From assembly GCA_947303755.1 (NCBI GenBank), contig CAMYZF010000028.1, positions 1 through 13,487 on the forward strand: a stretch of DNA of 13,487 nucleotides, read 5' to 3'. The position numbers and the translations under genes were made by a program. The notes beneath the pieces were generated by a model, which saw nothing but the letters and a program-made list of their open reading frames with translations, searched no databases and was not told the origin of the DNA. Shown here one piece after another: positions 1 to 7,687 of the stretch. Source of the stretch: an uncultured Erysipelotrichaceae bacterium. GTDB taxonomy: Bacteria > Bacillota_I > Bacilli_A > RFN20 > CAG-826. Position 1 is the stretch's first letter; every line of letters begins with the position of its first letter.

Positions 1-1401
1 TGTGCCGCTATTAAACTTCATCGTCCAGTTAAGATGGTTTTTGAAAGACCAGAAGATATTACATTCTCCACCAAACGCCATCCATCGCATAGTGATTATG
101 AAGCGCTAATTGGTGAAAATAATGAAATCTTAGGTATTAAAGCTCACGTTAAACTCGATGGTGGTGCTTATAAAGGTTGTAGTGGAGTCGTTCTTTCACG
201 TGCGCTAATTGCATCGTGCAATGCCTACGTGTTTGAAAACCTCGACATTGTTGGTGATGTTTATATGACTAACCACGTTCCGTGTGCAGCCTTCAGAGGA
301 TTCGGATCTCCTCAAACAATCTTTGCGATGGAAATGTTTATACACCATATCGCGAAGGAATTAGGTGTAGATCCTCTTGAACTCAGATTAAAATACCTTG
401 CAAAACAAGGAGATGTCACCACAAATAGCGGACATTTCCACGATCCAATCATTCTTCCAGAACTTATTAACAAAGCTATGGAAATGTCGGATTATAAACG
501 CAAAATCAAAGAATATTCCAAACCAGGTTGCCTTAAAGGCATTGGCATGTCTTTATTCCTCCACGGATGTGGATTTACCGGTTCAGGTGAATCAGACATC
601 ATCAAAGGAAAAGTCAAATTGGTTAAGGATGAAAATGACCATGTCTATTGTTACGCTTCTAGCGTAGATATGGGTCAAGGTTGTAGAACAACGCTCAAAC
701 GTATCGTTGAAAAGAACCTTGGTTTACCAGCCGAACAAGTAACAATGGATGGTCCAGATACTGATACCACTCCAGACACAGGTCCAACTGCAGCTTCAAG
801 AACAATCATCATTGTTGGCTTCCTTATGGAAAAAGCTGCTAAGAATCTTAAGAAGATTTGGAAGAGCGGTGTTAGACAAGAACATATCGAAAACTACGTA
901 GGTCCTGAATATATTCACTGGGACGAAGCGACAATGCAAGGCGATGCTTATCCATCCTATTCATGGGGTGTTAACGTTGTCGAAGTTGAAGTTAACCCAA
1001 TTACATATCAAGTCGAAGTCAAACACACTTGGTCAACTTATGATGTTGGTCGAGTCGTTGATGAAAGAATCGCTGTTGGTCAAGCTGATGGTGGCCTCTT
1101 ACAGGCTTTGGGCTATGCCTATTTAGAGAACTTACGTTGCGAAAACGGAAAATTCAGACAAAGAAGTTTAACTGATTATATCGTTCCAACTGCGGTGGAC
1201 GCACCAAGCATGGATACAGCCTTTATCGACAATCCATTCATTTATGGTGCTGATGGCGCGAAGGGTATGGGTGAGCTTACATTCGTAGGTGGCGCTCCTG
1301 CTATTGCGCTTGCGATTGAAAATGCAATCGGTAAAGAAATCCACGCAATTCCTGTAGTTCCTGAAAAATTGATGGAGGTAATTAACAATGGCAAAAATTA
1401 A
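1..1401 (+). CDS. Xanthine dehydrogenase-family molybdopterin-binding (large) subunit, 5'-truncated
   Basis: The reading frame is open from the first base, so the true start lies outside the window; 466 C-terminal residues are visible. It is the molybdenum-cofactor subunit of a molybdenum hydroxylase, which would hydroxylate a purine-type heterocycle in the cytoplasm. Visible motifs are an Arg in SRAL (199-201), AFRGFGSPQ (289-315), DMGQG near 670, a DTTPDTGPTAASRT stretch near 765, and GAKGMGE (1255-1275), whose Glu is the expected catalytic base. The spacing from the SRAL Arg to the FRGFG Arg is 32 residues, the same as from Arg880 to Arg912 of bovine xanthine dehydrogenase as I recall it. 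This favours a purine hydroxylase over an aldehyde oxidase, in which Arg880 is usually not kept. The residue aligning with bovine Phe1009 appears to be Leu (GMSLF), a tentative call. The end overlaps the next gene by 14 nt, implying translational coupling. The family is certain; the substrate is inferred. Confidence 0.93.
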   Translation, partial: CAAIKLHRPVKMVFERPEDITFSTKRHPSHSDYEALIGENNEILGIKAHVKLDGGAYKGCSGVVLSRALIASCNAYVFENLDIVGDVYMTNHVPCAAFRGFGSPQTIFAMEMFIHHIAKELGVDPLELRLKYLAKQGDVTTNSGHFHDPIILPELINKAMEMSDYKRKIKEYSKPGCLKGIGMSLFLHGCGFTGSGESDIIKGKVKLVKDENDHVYCYASSVDMGQGCRTTLKRIVEKNLGLPAEQVTMDGPDTDTTPDTGPTAASRTIIIVGFLMEKAAKNLKKIWKSGVRQEHIENYVGPEYIHWDEATMQGDAYPSYSWGVNVVEVEVNPITYQVEVKHTWSTYDVGRVVDERIAVGQADGGLLQALGYAYLENLRCENGKFRQRSLTDYIVPTAVDAPSMDTAFIDNPFIYGADGAKGMGELTFVGGAPAIALAIENAIGKEIHAIPVVPEKLMEVINNGKN

Positions 1402-1861
1402 GTTTATTTTGAACGATAAGCCAGTTGAGTTAGATGTTGATCCATCAGCCAGATTAATTGACGTTTTACGTGTTAATCTAAACCTAACTGCGACTAAAGA
1501 AGGTTGTGGTGAAGGTAGCTGTGGAGCCTGTGTTGTCCTTATGGACAATAAAGGTGTTAACTCTTGCTTACTTCCTATCGCAAATGTTATCGGTCATAAG
1601 ATTACAACCTTAGAAGGTTTTAAACACACCAAACAATTTGAAGTGTTGAAGATGTGTTTTGCGGATGAAGGTGGTTCACAATGTGGCTTCTGCACTCCAG
1701 GTATGATCTTTGCTGCCCATTCATTACTTAGTAGCAATCCTCACCCAAATGAAGAAGAAGTCCGCGAAGCACTTTCTGGAAACCTTTGCCGTTGTACCGG
1801 CTATCAATCAATCGTGCACGCTATTCTTAGAGCGAGCAAGGAAGGAGAAGGATTATGGTAA
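1388..1861 (+). CDS. Xanthine dehydrogenase-family [2Fe-2S] subunit
   Basis: This 157-residue protein is the electron-transfer subunit of the molybdenum hydroxylase and carries two [2Fe-2S] clusters. Residues 40-60 hold the plant-ferredoxin-type set C40, C45, C48 and C60 (GCGEGSCGAC). Residues 98-136 hold the second, four-helix-bundle cluster set C99, C102, C134 and C136 (QCGFCTPG, then LCRCTGYQ); Gln98 is the residue that normally contacts the molybdopterin. All eight ligands are present and the length is normal for a stand-alone small subunit. GGAGG at 1374-1378 fixes the ATG at 1388. The start lies inside the end of the Mo subunit and the stop overlaps the FAD subunit start by 7 nt, so the three subunits are likely made in step. 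Confidence 0.95.
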   Translation: MAKIKFILNDKPVELDVDPSARLIDVLRVNLNLTATKEGCGEGSCGACVVLMDNKGVNSCLLPIANVIGHKITTLEGFKHTKQFEVLKMCFADEGGSQCGFCTPGMIFAAHSLLSSNPHPNEEEVREALSGNLCRCTGYQSIVHAILRASKEGEGLW

Positions 1862-2709
1862 AATACATCCCTTCATCTTTAGATGATGCTCTCAAGTTTT
1901 TAGCTGAGCACGATGCTTATATTTGCGCTGGTGGCACTGATTTAATGGTGCTTAAACGCAATATCGCTGGTCATCTTCCAAAATTTGATAAAGATGTTAT
2001 CTACGTCAGCAATCTCAAAGAGATTAGTAAGATTTATGAAGATGATAAATACGTTCATATTGGAGCGACTGCGACATTAGATGAGATCTATAACAACAAG
2101 CTCACTCCAGAATTATTAAAGAAAGCAATCGGTGAAGTTGCCTCGGTTAACATTCGTCACTTTGCTACCCTCGCTGGTAACATTGCGAACGCATCACCTG
2201 CAGGCGATACAATCGTAATCGATTATCTTCTCGACGCGGAACTTATTCTCAAATCCGTTAGAGGCGAAAGAGCCGTAAAAGCCAAAGATTTTGTCTTAGG
2301 AGTTAGAAAAATCGACCGTCAAAAAGATGAGTTAATTACTGAAATTCTATTCCCAAAAACAAAATACGATGCTGGCATGTGGTATAAGGTCGGTTCAAGA
2401 AAGGCCGATTCTATCTCCAAAGTTAGCGTGGCGGGTATTTATTCCATCCAAGGCGGAAAAGTGTCTAAATTCGCCCTCGCATACGGTTCTAGCGCAATTA
2501 CCGTGCGTAGAAGCGAGGCTCTCGAGAAGGAAATTACCGGACTCTCTCAAAAAGAGCTTGCAAATCGTATCGAAGAATTTGTTGAAAAGTATTCCCAAAC
2601 TATTTCACCAATCGATGATCAACGTTCAACCAAAGATTATCGTTTGTTAGTAGCGAAAAATATTACTCGCAAATTCTTAAAAGAAGTTGTGGAGGCCAAA
2701 CATGAATAA
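1855..2709 (+). CDS. Xanthine dehydrogenase-family FAD-binding subunit
   Basis: This 284-residue protein is the flavin subunit that passes electrons from the [2Fe-2S] clusters to NAD+ or another acceptor. AGGTDL at residues 25-30 and RHFATLAGNIANASPAGD at 101-118 are the two FAD-contacting loops of the PCMH-type FAD domain in this family. A CO-dehydrogenase-flavoprotein-type C-terminal domain follows. The length is typical for a separate FAD subunit. The start ATG overlaps the previous stop (ATGGTAA) and has AAGGAG at 1842-1847. The stop overlaps the next ATG by 8 nt. The subunit order Mo, Fe-S, FAD differs from E. coli xdhABC (Mo, FAD, Fe-S). The electron acceptor cannot be told from the sequence. 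Confidence 0.94.
   Translation: MVKYIPSSLDDALKFLAEHDAYICAGGTDLMVLKRNIAGHLPKFDKDVIYVSNLKEISKIYEDDKYVHIGATATLDEIYNNKLTPELLKKAIGEVASVNIRHFATLAGNIANASPAGDTIVIDYLLDAELILKSVRGERAVKAKDFVLGVRKIDRQKDELITEILFPKTKYDAGMWYKVGSRKADSISKVSVAGIYSIQGGKVSKFALAYGSSAITVRRSEALEKEITGLSQKELANRIEEFVEKYSQTISPIDDQRSTKDYRLLVAKNITRKFLKEVVEAKHE
2691..2695 (+). promoter_or_regulatory. Ribosome binding site that sets the start of the threonine-synthase-like gene
   Basis: GGAGG lies 6 nt before the ATG at 2702. An in-frame TTG at 2687 would give five extra residues, but it sits upstream of this Shine-Dalgarno site, so the ATG is the better start. Confidence 0.75.
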
Positions 2710-3949
2710 ATACATTAAAGGCTACAAATGTACAATCTGCGGTGAATTTTTCACTCCGGAACAAGCGACATTAACTTGTCCAAAGTGTGGTGAAAAAGGA
2801 ATTTTAGATGTCGTTTACGATTACGACGAACTTAAAAAAGTTCTCACCAAAGAATATTTTGCCAACAACAAAAACTATTCCATGTGGAGATACGCGCCTA
2901 TCATGGGCATTGAAGATACGCATATCGATGAAATGCTTAGAGTGGGCTGGACTCCACTTTATCACGCAAGAAATCTTGAGAAAGAACTTGGCGTGAAAAG
3001 ACTATACGTCAAAGACGACGGGCTTAATCCAAGTGGTTCAAGTAAAGATAGAGCTAGCGGTGTAGCGGTGTTAAAAGCTATCGAAGCTGGTGCGAAAGTC
3101 ATCGCTTGTTCCTCAACTGGAAATGCTGCGTCAAGCTGTGCTTGCCAAGCCGCTCATATGGGACTTAAAGCAGTTATCTTTGTTCCAAAAAGAGCCCCGA
3201 TTGGTAAAGCCACTCAAATTTGTTTATACGGTGCTACTTTAGTCAAAGTTGATGGTGACTACAAAGTTGCCTTCAAACTCTCTAAAGAGGCTATCGATAA
3301 ATACGGTTGGTATAACCGTAATGCTGCCATTAACCCATACATGGTTGAAGGTAAGAAGACAGTTTCAATGGAAATTGCCGAACAACTTAACTTCGAACCA
3401 ACTGATTGGGTCGCTGTATCTGTTGGTGACGGATGCACTGTTGGTGGCGTATATAAGGGCTTCGCTGAATTCTTCAAACTAGGATTAATTAAGCGAATTC
3501 CAAAAATCTTAGGTGTTCAATCAACTGGATGCGCGCCATTTGTTATTTCAAGTCAAACTGGTGAGCCTCTAAAAGAAGCTGATGAGAACACGCTTGCTGA
3601 TTCTATCGCAGTCGGTATTCCACGTAACCCAATGAAAGCTATTAATGCAGTGAAGCTTTCCAAGGGCGCTTGGGTAGCGGTGCCAGATGAAGAGATCATT
3701 AAAGCGATGTCTTTACTTGGTCGTACCGAAGGTATCTTTGGTGAACCCGCTGGTGTCGCCGCGATTGCAGGAATCAAGAAAGCCGTTGAGGAAGGTATCA
3801 TCTCACCAAATGAAACCGTCACAACAATCGTTACTGGAAACGGTTTAAAAGATCCAGTCAATGGTCAAAAGGCAGTATCCATGCCTGAACCAATGGAAGC
3901 AAATCTTGAAATATTGGATAAATTTTTGAAAGAAAAAGGAGCAATTTAG
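2702..3949 (+). CDS. Threonine synthase-like PLP-dependent enzyme with N-terminal zinc ribbon
   Basis: This is a 415-residue fold-type-II PLP enzyme of the threonine synthase family (COG0498-like). Residues 10-29 form a zinc ribbon (C10, C13, C26, C29). GSSKDRAS places the PLP-binding lysine at K115, and SSTGNAASS (137-145) is the loop that holds the cofactor and substrate. True threonine synthase converts O-phosphohomoserine to threonine, but no hom, thrB or other threonine gene is nearby. The gene instead sits between a purine-type hydroxylase and YgeY/YgeW, overlapping the FAD subunit by 8 nt. I infer a catabolic elimination on an amino-acid intermediate, possibly 2,3-diaminopropionate or a carbamoylated form, in place of YgeX. 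Homology to threonine synthase is clear; the actual reaction is not. Confidence 0.85.
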   Translation: MNKYIKGYKCTICGEFFTPEQATLTCPKCGEKGILDVVYDYDELKKVLTKEYFANNKNYSMWRYAPIMGIEDTHIDEMLRVGWTPLYHARNLEKELGVKRLYVKDDGLNPSGSSKDRASGVAVLKAIEAGAKVIACSSTGNAASSCACQAAHMGLKAVIFVPKRAPIGKATQICLYGATLVKVDGDYKVAFKLSKEAIDKYGWYNRNAAINPYMVEGKKTVSMEIAEQLNFEPTDWVAVSVGDGCTVGGVYKGFAEFFKLGLIKRIPKILGVQSTGCAPFVISSQTGEPLKEADENTLADSIAVGIPRNPMKAINAVKLSKGAWVAVPDEEIIKAMSLLGRTEGIFGEPAGVAAIAGIKKAVEEGIISPNETVTTIVTGNGLKDPVNGQKAVSMPEPMEANLEILDKFLKEKGAI

Positions 3950-3950
3950 T

Positions 3951-5321
3951 ATGTCAAAAATTCCATTTGGACCAACATATGATGAAATGCTTAATCCATC
4001 ACATCTTGATCCAGAAACAAGAGCGAAAGCTCTTAAGGCTCTCAAGGAAAATGAACTTGATCCTATTAACCTCTTCAACATCACTTGGAAAAATGAAAAG
4101 GATGAGGTTAACAAAATTGTCTTACCAAAAGCCTTAACTGGTGTTGACGCGAATATCGTCGTCTTGCTTGGTAAGTACTTCCCATCCGGCTCTCATAAAG
4201 TCGGCCCAGCCTATGCGACACTTATGGAAGGATGTGTCGATGGTGAAATTATTCCAGGAAAACACACGATTCTTGGTCCTTCTACCGGTAACTTTGGTAT
4301 CGGAACAAGTTATATTACTAACTTGATGAAATATGACGCAATCGTCATCATGCCAGACAACATGTCCAAAGAGAGATACGAAAGAATCTCTAAATATGGC
4401 GCAAAATTAGATTTAACTCCAGGTTCTGAATCCGATGTTATTCTCACTCTTGAAAGAACTTACGAACTCAAGAAGAATCCATTAAATAGAACTTTGGCAC
4501 AATTCGAACTTTTACCAAACTATCGTTTCCATCGCCACGTCACTGGTAATTCTGCCATTGAAGCGGTCAAAGGAATCGGTAATGGTCGTATCGCATGTTT
4601 CTGCTCTGCTCCAGGTAGTGCAGGTACACTTGCTGCAGGCGATCAAATCAAAGTTGCATTCCCAGAATGTAAGATCGTCGCTTTAGAACCACATGAATGT
4701 TCTACACTCACCAATGGTGGTTTAGGACAACACAGAATTGAAGGTATCGGCGATAAGATGATCACTTTAATTCATAACGTCTTAACAACTGACTTCATTA
4801 CTCAAATCATCGATGAAGATTGCGTCCGTGGTTTAGCAGTTATTCACGAAGGAACAGACGTCTTAGTTAAACATGGCGTCGATCCAAAAGTCGCTAAATC
4901 AATGGTGGACCTCTTCGGTGTCTCTGGTATTTGTAATATCTTAGGCGCGATTAAGATGGCTAAATATCTTAAACTTGGTCCAAACGACAATGTCGTTACC
5001 ATCGCAACAGACTCATTTGATAGATATCCATCTGTTATCAAAAACCTTCATGACCGTGAACTCGAAGTCACTGAGAACGTTTTAGAAAGATGGTTTGAAG
5101 ATGTCTTCGCTGAAGCTGATACACGTTATGTCTTAGATACACGTGGAAAAGAAGCCAAAGAAAAACTCTTCACTCAAAAAGAGAAAGATTGGCTCAAGTT
5201 CGGCTACAAACAAGAATATCTCGATTCTATGAGAAAACCAGAATTCTGGGAACACGAATATAATCTTATTAAAGATTATGACAAGAAGATTCTTGCTATG
5301 CGTGGAAAGGAAATTAAATAA
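3951..5321 (+). CDS. Cysteine synthase-like PLP-dependent lyase (456 aa), substrate unknown
   Basis: This is a second fold-type-II PLP enzyme, of a different family from the gene before it. FPSGSHKVGPAY puts the likely PLP lysine at K83. PSTGNFGIGTS (110-120) is the substrate loop, and SAPGSAGTLAAG (219-230) is the glycine-rich phosphate-binding loop. At 456 residues it is clearly longer than cysteine synthase (about 310), with a charged C-terminal extension of roughly 90 residues rich in Lys, Glu and aromatic residues. It does not carry the N-terminal sequence I associate with E. coli YgeX, although YgeX has the same fold. AAGGAG at 3936-3941 lies 9 nt from the ATG, and only one base separates it from the previous stop. 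It probably works with the adjacent PLP enzyme in amino-acid breakdown after purine ring opening; this is inference from position. Confidence 0.82.
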   Translation: MSKIPFGPTYDEMLNPSHLDPETRAKALKALKENELDPINLFNITWKNEKDEVNKIVLPKALTGVDANIVVLLGKYFPSGSHKVGPAYATLMEGCVDGEIIPGKHTILGPSTGNFGIGTSYITNLMKYDAIVIMPDNMSKERYERISKYGAKLDLTPGSESDVILTLERTYELKKNPLNRTLAQFELLPNYRFHRHVTGNSAIEAVKGIGNGRIACFCSAPGSAGTLAAGDQIKVAFPECKIVALEPHECSTLTNGGLGQHRIEGIGDKMITLIHNVLTTDFITQIIDEDCVRGLAVIHEGTDVLVKHGVDPKVAKSMVDLFGVSGICNILGAIKMAKYLKLGPNDNVVTIATDSFDRYPSVIKNLHDRELEVTENVLERWFEDVFAEADTRYVLDTRGKEAKEKLFTQKEKDWLKFGYKQEYLDSMRKPEFWEHEYNLIKDYDKKILAMRGKEIK

Positions 5322-6542
5322 ATGAAAGTTTCTTACGAAGAAATCCTCAAAAAAGCTGAATCGTATCAAGCTGATATGACCAAATTCCTCCGTGATATGG
5401 TCAAAATCCCATCTGAATCCTGCGATGAAAAGAAAGTTGTTCTTCGCATCAAAGAAGAGATGGAAAAGGTTGGATTCGACAGAGTCGAAATCGACCCAAT
5501 GGGTAACGTCTTAGGTTATATCGGACACGGTAAACATTTAATCGCGATGGACGCCCACATCGATACAGTCGGTATCGGTGAAATCAAAAACTGGAAGTTC
5601 GATCCATATGAAGGTTTTGAAGATGAAACCTACATCGGTGGACGTGGTACTTCCGACCAAGAAGGCGGTATGGCTTCCATGGTTTATGCTGGTAAGATTA
5701 TCAAAGATCTCCACCTTGAAGATGACTACACACTTTTAGTGACTGGCACAGTTCAAGAAGAAGACTGTGATGGCCTTTGCTGGAAATACATCATTGAACA
5801 AGACAAGATCAAACCAGAATTTGTCGTTTCAACCGAACCAACTTCTTGCCAAATCTATCGTGGACATCGTGGACGTATGGAAATTAAAGTTAATGTCCGT
5901 GGAATATCCTGCCATGGTAGCGCACCAGAACGTGGTGATAACGCGATTTACAAAATGGCCGATATCATTAAAGATATCGAAAAGCTCAATGAAACAGGTT
6001 TAGCCTATGATCCGTTCTTAGGCAAAGGCACTGTTACCATTAGCCAAATCTTCCACAAATCACCAAGCCGCTGTGCAGTCGCGGATGGCTGTTGGATTTC
6101 CTTAGATAGACGTTTAACAGTCGGTGAAAATGATAAGACTTCGATCGCTGAAATCGAAAACTTACCATCAGTTAAGAAAGCTAAAGCCGAAGTTAGTATG
6201 TATGAGTATGAACGCCCAGCATATACCGGCTTAGTTTATAAACAAGAATGCTACTTCCCAACTTGGGTTATTCCAGAAGATTCTATCTTCGTTCAATCCA
6301 TGAGAGAAGGTTACGTTGGTCTCTTTAAGAAAGAGCCAGTCATCGATAAGTGGACATTCTCCACAAACGGTGTCTCCATCATGGGACGTTTCGGCATTCC
6401 TTGCCTTGGCTTTGGTCCAGGAGATGAAAAAGAAGCTCACGCACCAAATGAAAAGACAAGAAAACGTGATTTAGTCATCTGTGCGGCACTTTATGCCACG
6501 GTTCCAGGACTTTATCTCGAACATTTAGCAAAACAAAAATAA
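5322..6542 (+). CDS. ygeY: YgeY-type M20 family metallohydrolase
   Basis: This 406-residue binuclear zinc hydrolase belongs to the M20 peptidase/deacylase family and most resembles the YgeY ('selenium metabolism-linked hydrolase') branch. The expected residues are all visible: H79 and D81 (AHIDT), bridging D112 (RGTSDQEGG), general base and metal ligand E146/E147 (VQEEDCDG), metal ligand E172 (STEPT), H198 in the lid domain (CHGSAPERG) and C-terminal metal ligand H373 (EAHAPNE). YgeY has been tied to the anaerobic purine-degradation cluster, where an M20 enzyme would hydrolyse an amide or ureido bond of a ring-opened intermediate. The ATG directly follows the previous stop, with GGAAAGG upstream. 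No selenium gene is visible here, so the family name should not be read as function. Confidence 0.88.
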   Translation: MKVSYEEILKKAESYQADMTKFLRDMVKIPSESCDEKKVVLRIKEEMEKVGFDRVEIDPMGNVLGYIGHGKHLIAMDAHIDTVGIGEIKNWKFDPYEGFEDETYIGGRGTSDQEGGMASMVYAGKIIKDLHLEDDYTLLVTGTVQEEDCDGLCWKYIIEQDKIKPEFVVSTEPTSCQIYRGHRGRMEIKVNVRGISCHGSAPERGDNAIYKMADIIKDIEKLNETGLAYDPFLGKGTVTISQIFHKSPSRCAVADGCWISLDRRLTVGENDKTSIAEIENLPSVKKAKAEVSMYEYERPAYTGLVYKQECYFPTWVIPEDSIFVQSMREGYVGLFKKEPVIDKWTFSTNGVSIMGRFGIPCLGFGPGDEKEAHAPNEKTRKRDLVICAALYATVPGLYLEHLAKQK

Positions 6543-6552
6543 GGAGAAGTTT

Positions 6553-7563
6553 ATGCAAAAATTAGAACCAAAATTTGCTGGTCGTCATTTAATCACCTTA
6601 GAAGATTTTACTAAGGAAGAAATCGACTACATCTTAAAAGTCTCTCATGACATGAAAGACGCTTTCTACGCCAATGAAGAAACTCAATGGTTAGTAGGAA
6701 AAACTGGTTTCTTGATGTTCTTTGAACAATCAACCAGAACCAGAAACTCATTTGAGTCCGGTATGGCTCAACTTGGTGGACATGCGACATTCTTAGACAC
6801 CTCCATGATGCAAATCGCTCATGGTGAATCTGCCAAAGATACCGCTGTTATCCTTTCAAGTTTCGGTCATATGATCGCTTGCCGTTATTGTAACTGGGGC
6901 CTTGGAAACAAATATATCCGCGAAATGGCCAAATGGTCCACAGTCCCAATCATCAACTTACAATGTGACTTATATCACCCAATGCAAGCTCTTGCAGACT
7001 TAATGACAATCGAAGATGAATTTGGTAAAACCAAAAACCTCAAAGTTTCCGTCATTTGGGCAATGGCAACCACTCACAAAAAACCAATTTCAGTTCCAGT
7101 TTCACAAGTGCTTTTATTCCCACGTTACGGAATCGATGTCACTTTAGCTTATCCAGAAGGTTATGATTTACCAGATTGGGTTATTGAAAAAGCTAGAAAG
7201 AACGCTGCTGAAAATGGTGGTTCATTAACAATTACTCACGATATGGACGCAGCTTACAAAGACGCTGATGTCGTCTTCCCAAAGAACTGGGGCAGCTGGG
7301 TTACCAACCAATCCACAACAGTTGTTGATGATGCTTTATTAGCGCTTAAAGCTTGGAAGTGCACACCAGAAAAGATGGCGCTTGCTAAACCAACCTGCCG
7401 TTATATGCACGCTCTTCCAGCTGACAGAGTCAACGAAGTTGTTGATGAGGTTATCGATGGTCCACAATCAGTCGTTTACCAAGAAGCTGAAAACAGAATT
7501 CACACTGCAAAGGCTGTTATGGCTCTCTTTGTCCACGACAAACTCCCATCTGATAGACGTTAA
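6553..7563 (+). CDS. ygeW: YgeW-type knotted carbamoyltransferase
   Basis: This 336-residue protein belongs to the aspartate/ornithine carbamoyltransferase superfamily. STRTR (60-64) binds carbamoyl phosphate, HPMQALADL (142-150) is the family's HPxQ motif, and HALPADR (286-292) replaces the HCLP loop of ornithine carbamoyltransferase. That loop, together with the YgeY neighbour, points to the YgeW branch rather than anabolic ArgF. It is somewhat shorter than E. coli YgeW (about 396 as I recall). In the pathway it would work in the phosphorolytic direction, releasing carbamoyl phosphate from a ureido intermediate so that a carbamate kinase elsewhere could make ATP; this is inferred. GGAG at 6543-6546 gives a clear start. 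It is the last gene of the operon, 21 nt before the terminator. Confidence 0.88.
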   Translation: MQKLEPKFAGRHLITLEDFTKEEIDYILKVSHDMKDAFYANEETQWLVGKTGFLMFFEQSTRTRNSFESGMAQLGGHATFLDTSMMQIAHGESAKDTAVILSSFGHMIACRYCNWGLGNKYIREMAKWSTVPIINLQCDLYHPMQALADLMTIEDEFGKTKNLKVSVIWAMATTHKKPISVPVSQVLLFPRYGIDVTLAYPEGYDLPDWVIEKARKNAAENGGSLTITHDMDAAYKDADVVFPKNWGSWVTNQSTTVVDDALLALKAWKCTPEKMALAKPTCRYMHALPADRVNEVVDEVIDGPQSVVYQEAENRIHTAKAVMALFVHDKLPSDRR

Positions 7564-7584
7564 TTGCTCCTATTAACATATAAG

Positions 7585-7611
7585 GCGAATCCTTCGGGGT
7601 TCGCTTTTTTT
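7585..7611 (+). terminator. Rho-independent terminator of the catabolic operon
   Basis: An 8-bp stem (7585-7592 with 7597-7604, one T:G wobble) closes on the very stable C(TTCG)G tetraloop and is followed by seven T residues (7605-7611). It lies just after the ygeW stop and separates the catabolic operon from the HTH/DUF3990 module. Confidence 0.93.
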
Positions 7612-7653
7612 ATTTATGAAATTAAAATTTCAAAAAGATAATGTAAAAAATAA

Positions 7654-7681
7654 TTGACCTTAAAACAGATAATTATATAAT
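7654..7681 (+). promoter_or_regulatory. Sigma-A type promoter of the HTH/DUF3990 module
   Basis: TTGACC (7654-7659) and a perfect TATAAT (7676-7681) are 16 bp apart. The predicted +1, 7 nt beyond the -10 box, falls on the A of the ATG at 7688, so the message should be leaderless. There is no Shine-Dalgarno sequence before that ATG, which agrees. The rest of 7612-7653 is AT-rich with no other signal seen. Confidence 0.8.
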
Positions 7682-7683
7682 TA
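7670..7683. promoter_or_regulatory. Candidate operator: 14-bp perfect palindrome over the -10 box
   Basis: TAATTATATAATTA reads the same on both strands and covers the whole -10 hexamer of the promoter in front of an XRE-type repressor gene. Such genes commonly repress themselves from a site like this. The palindrome is made only of A and T, so chance is a real alternative. Confidence 0.42.
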
Positions 7684-7687
7684 AAGT

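Noticed and set aside
1168..1548. 126-residue open frame on the - strand
   Set aside because: It overlaps two strong + strand genes with intact motifs, has no ribosome site or family-like motif, and is a shadow of their codon use. The same holds for the other - strand frames, for example 3553-3861, 3845-4114, 5133-5369 and 9774-10055.
2687..2701. TTG at 2687 as start of the threonine-synthase-like gene
   Set aside because: The GGAGG ribosome site at 2691-2695 lies downstream of it and is correctly placed for the ATG at 2702.
3951..5321. OrtB (2-amino-4-ketopentanoate thiolase PLP subunit) as identity of the 456-residue enzyme
   Set aside because: The motif around the PLP lysine (PSGSHKVGPAY) and the N-terminus do not match what I recall of OrtB, and no OrtA-like gene is adjacent.
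5322..6542. Selenium-dependent function suggested by the YgeY family name
   Set aside because: No in-frame TGA, SECIS-like signal or selenium gene is visible; the family name reflects genome co-occurrence, not chemistry.
6553..7563. Anabolic or arginine-deiminase-pathway ornithine carbamoyltransferase
   Set aside because: The HCLP loop is replaced by HALPADR and the neighbours are YgeY and Xdh, with no arginine genes present, so YgeW is the better call.
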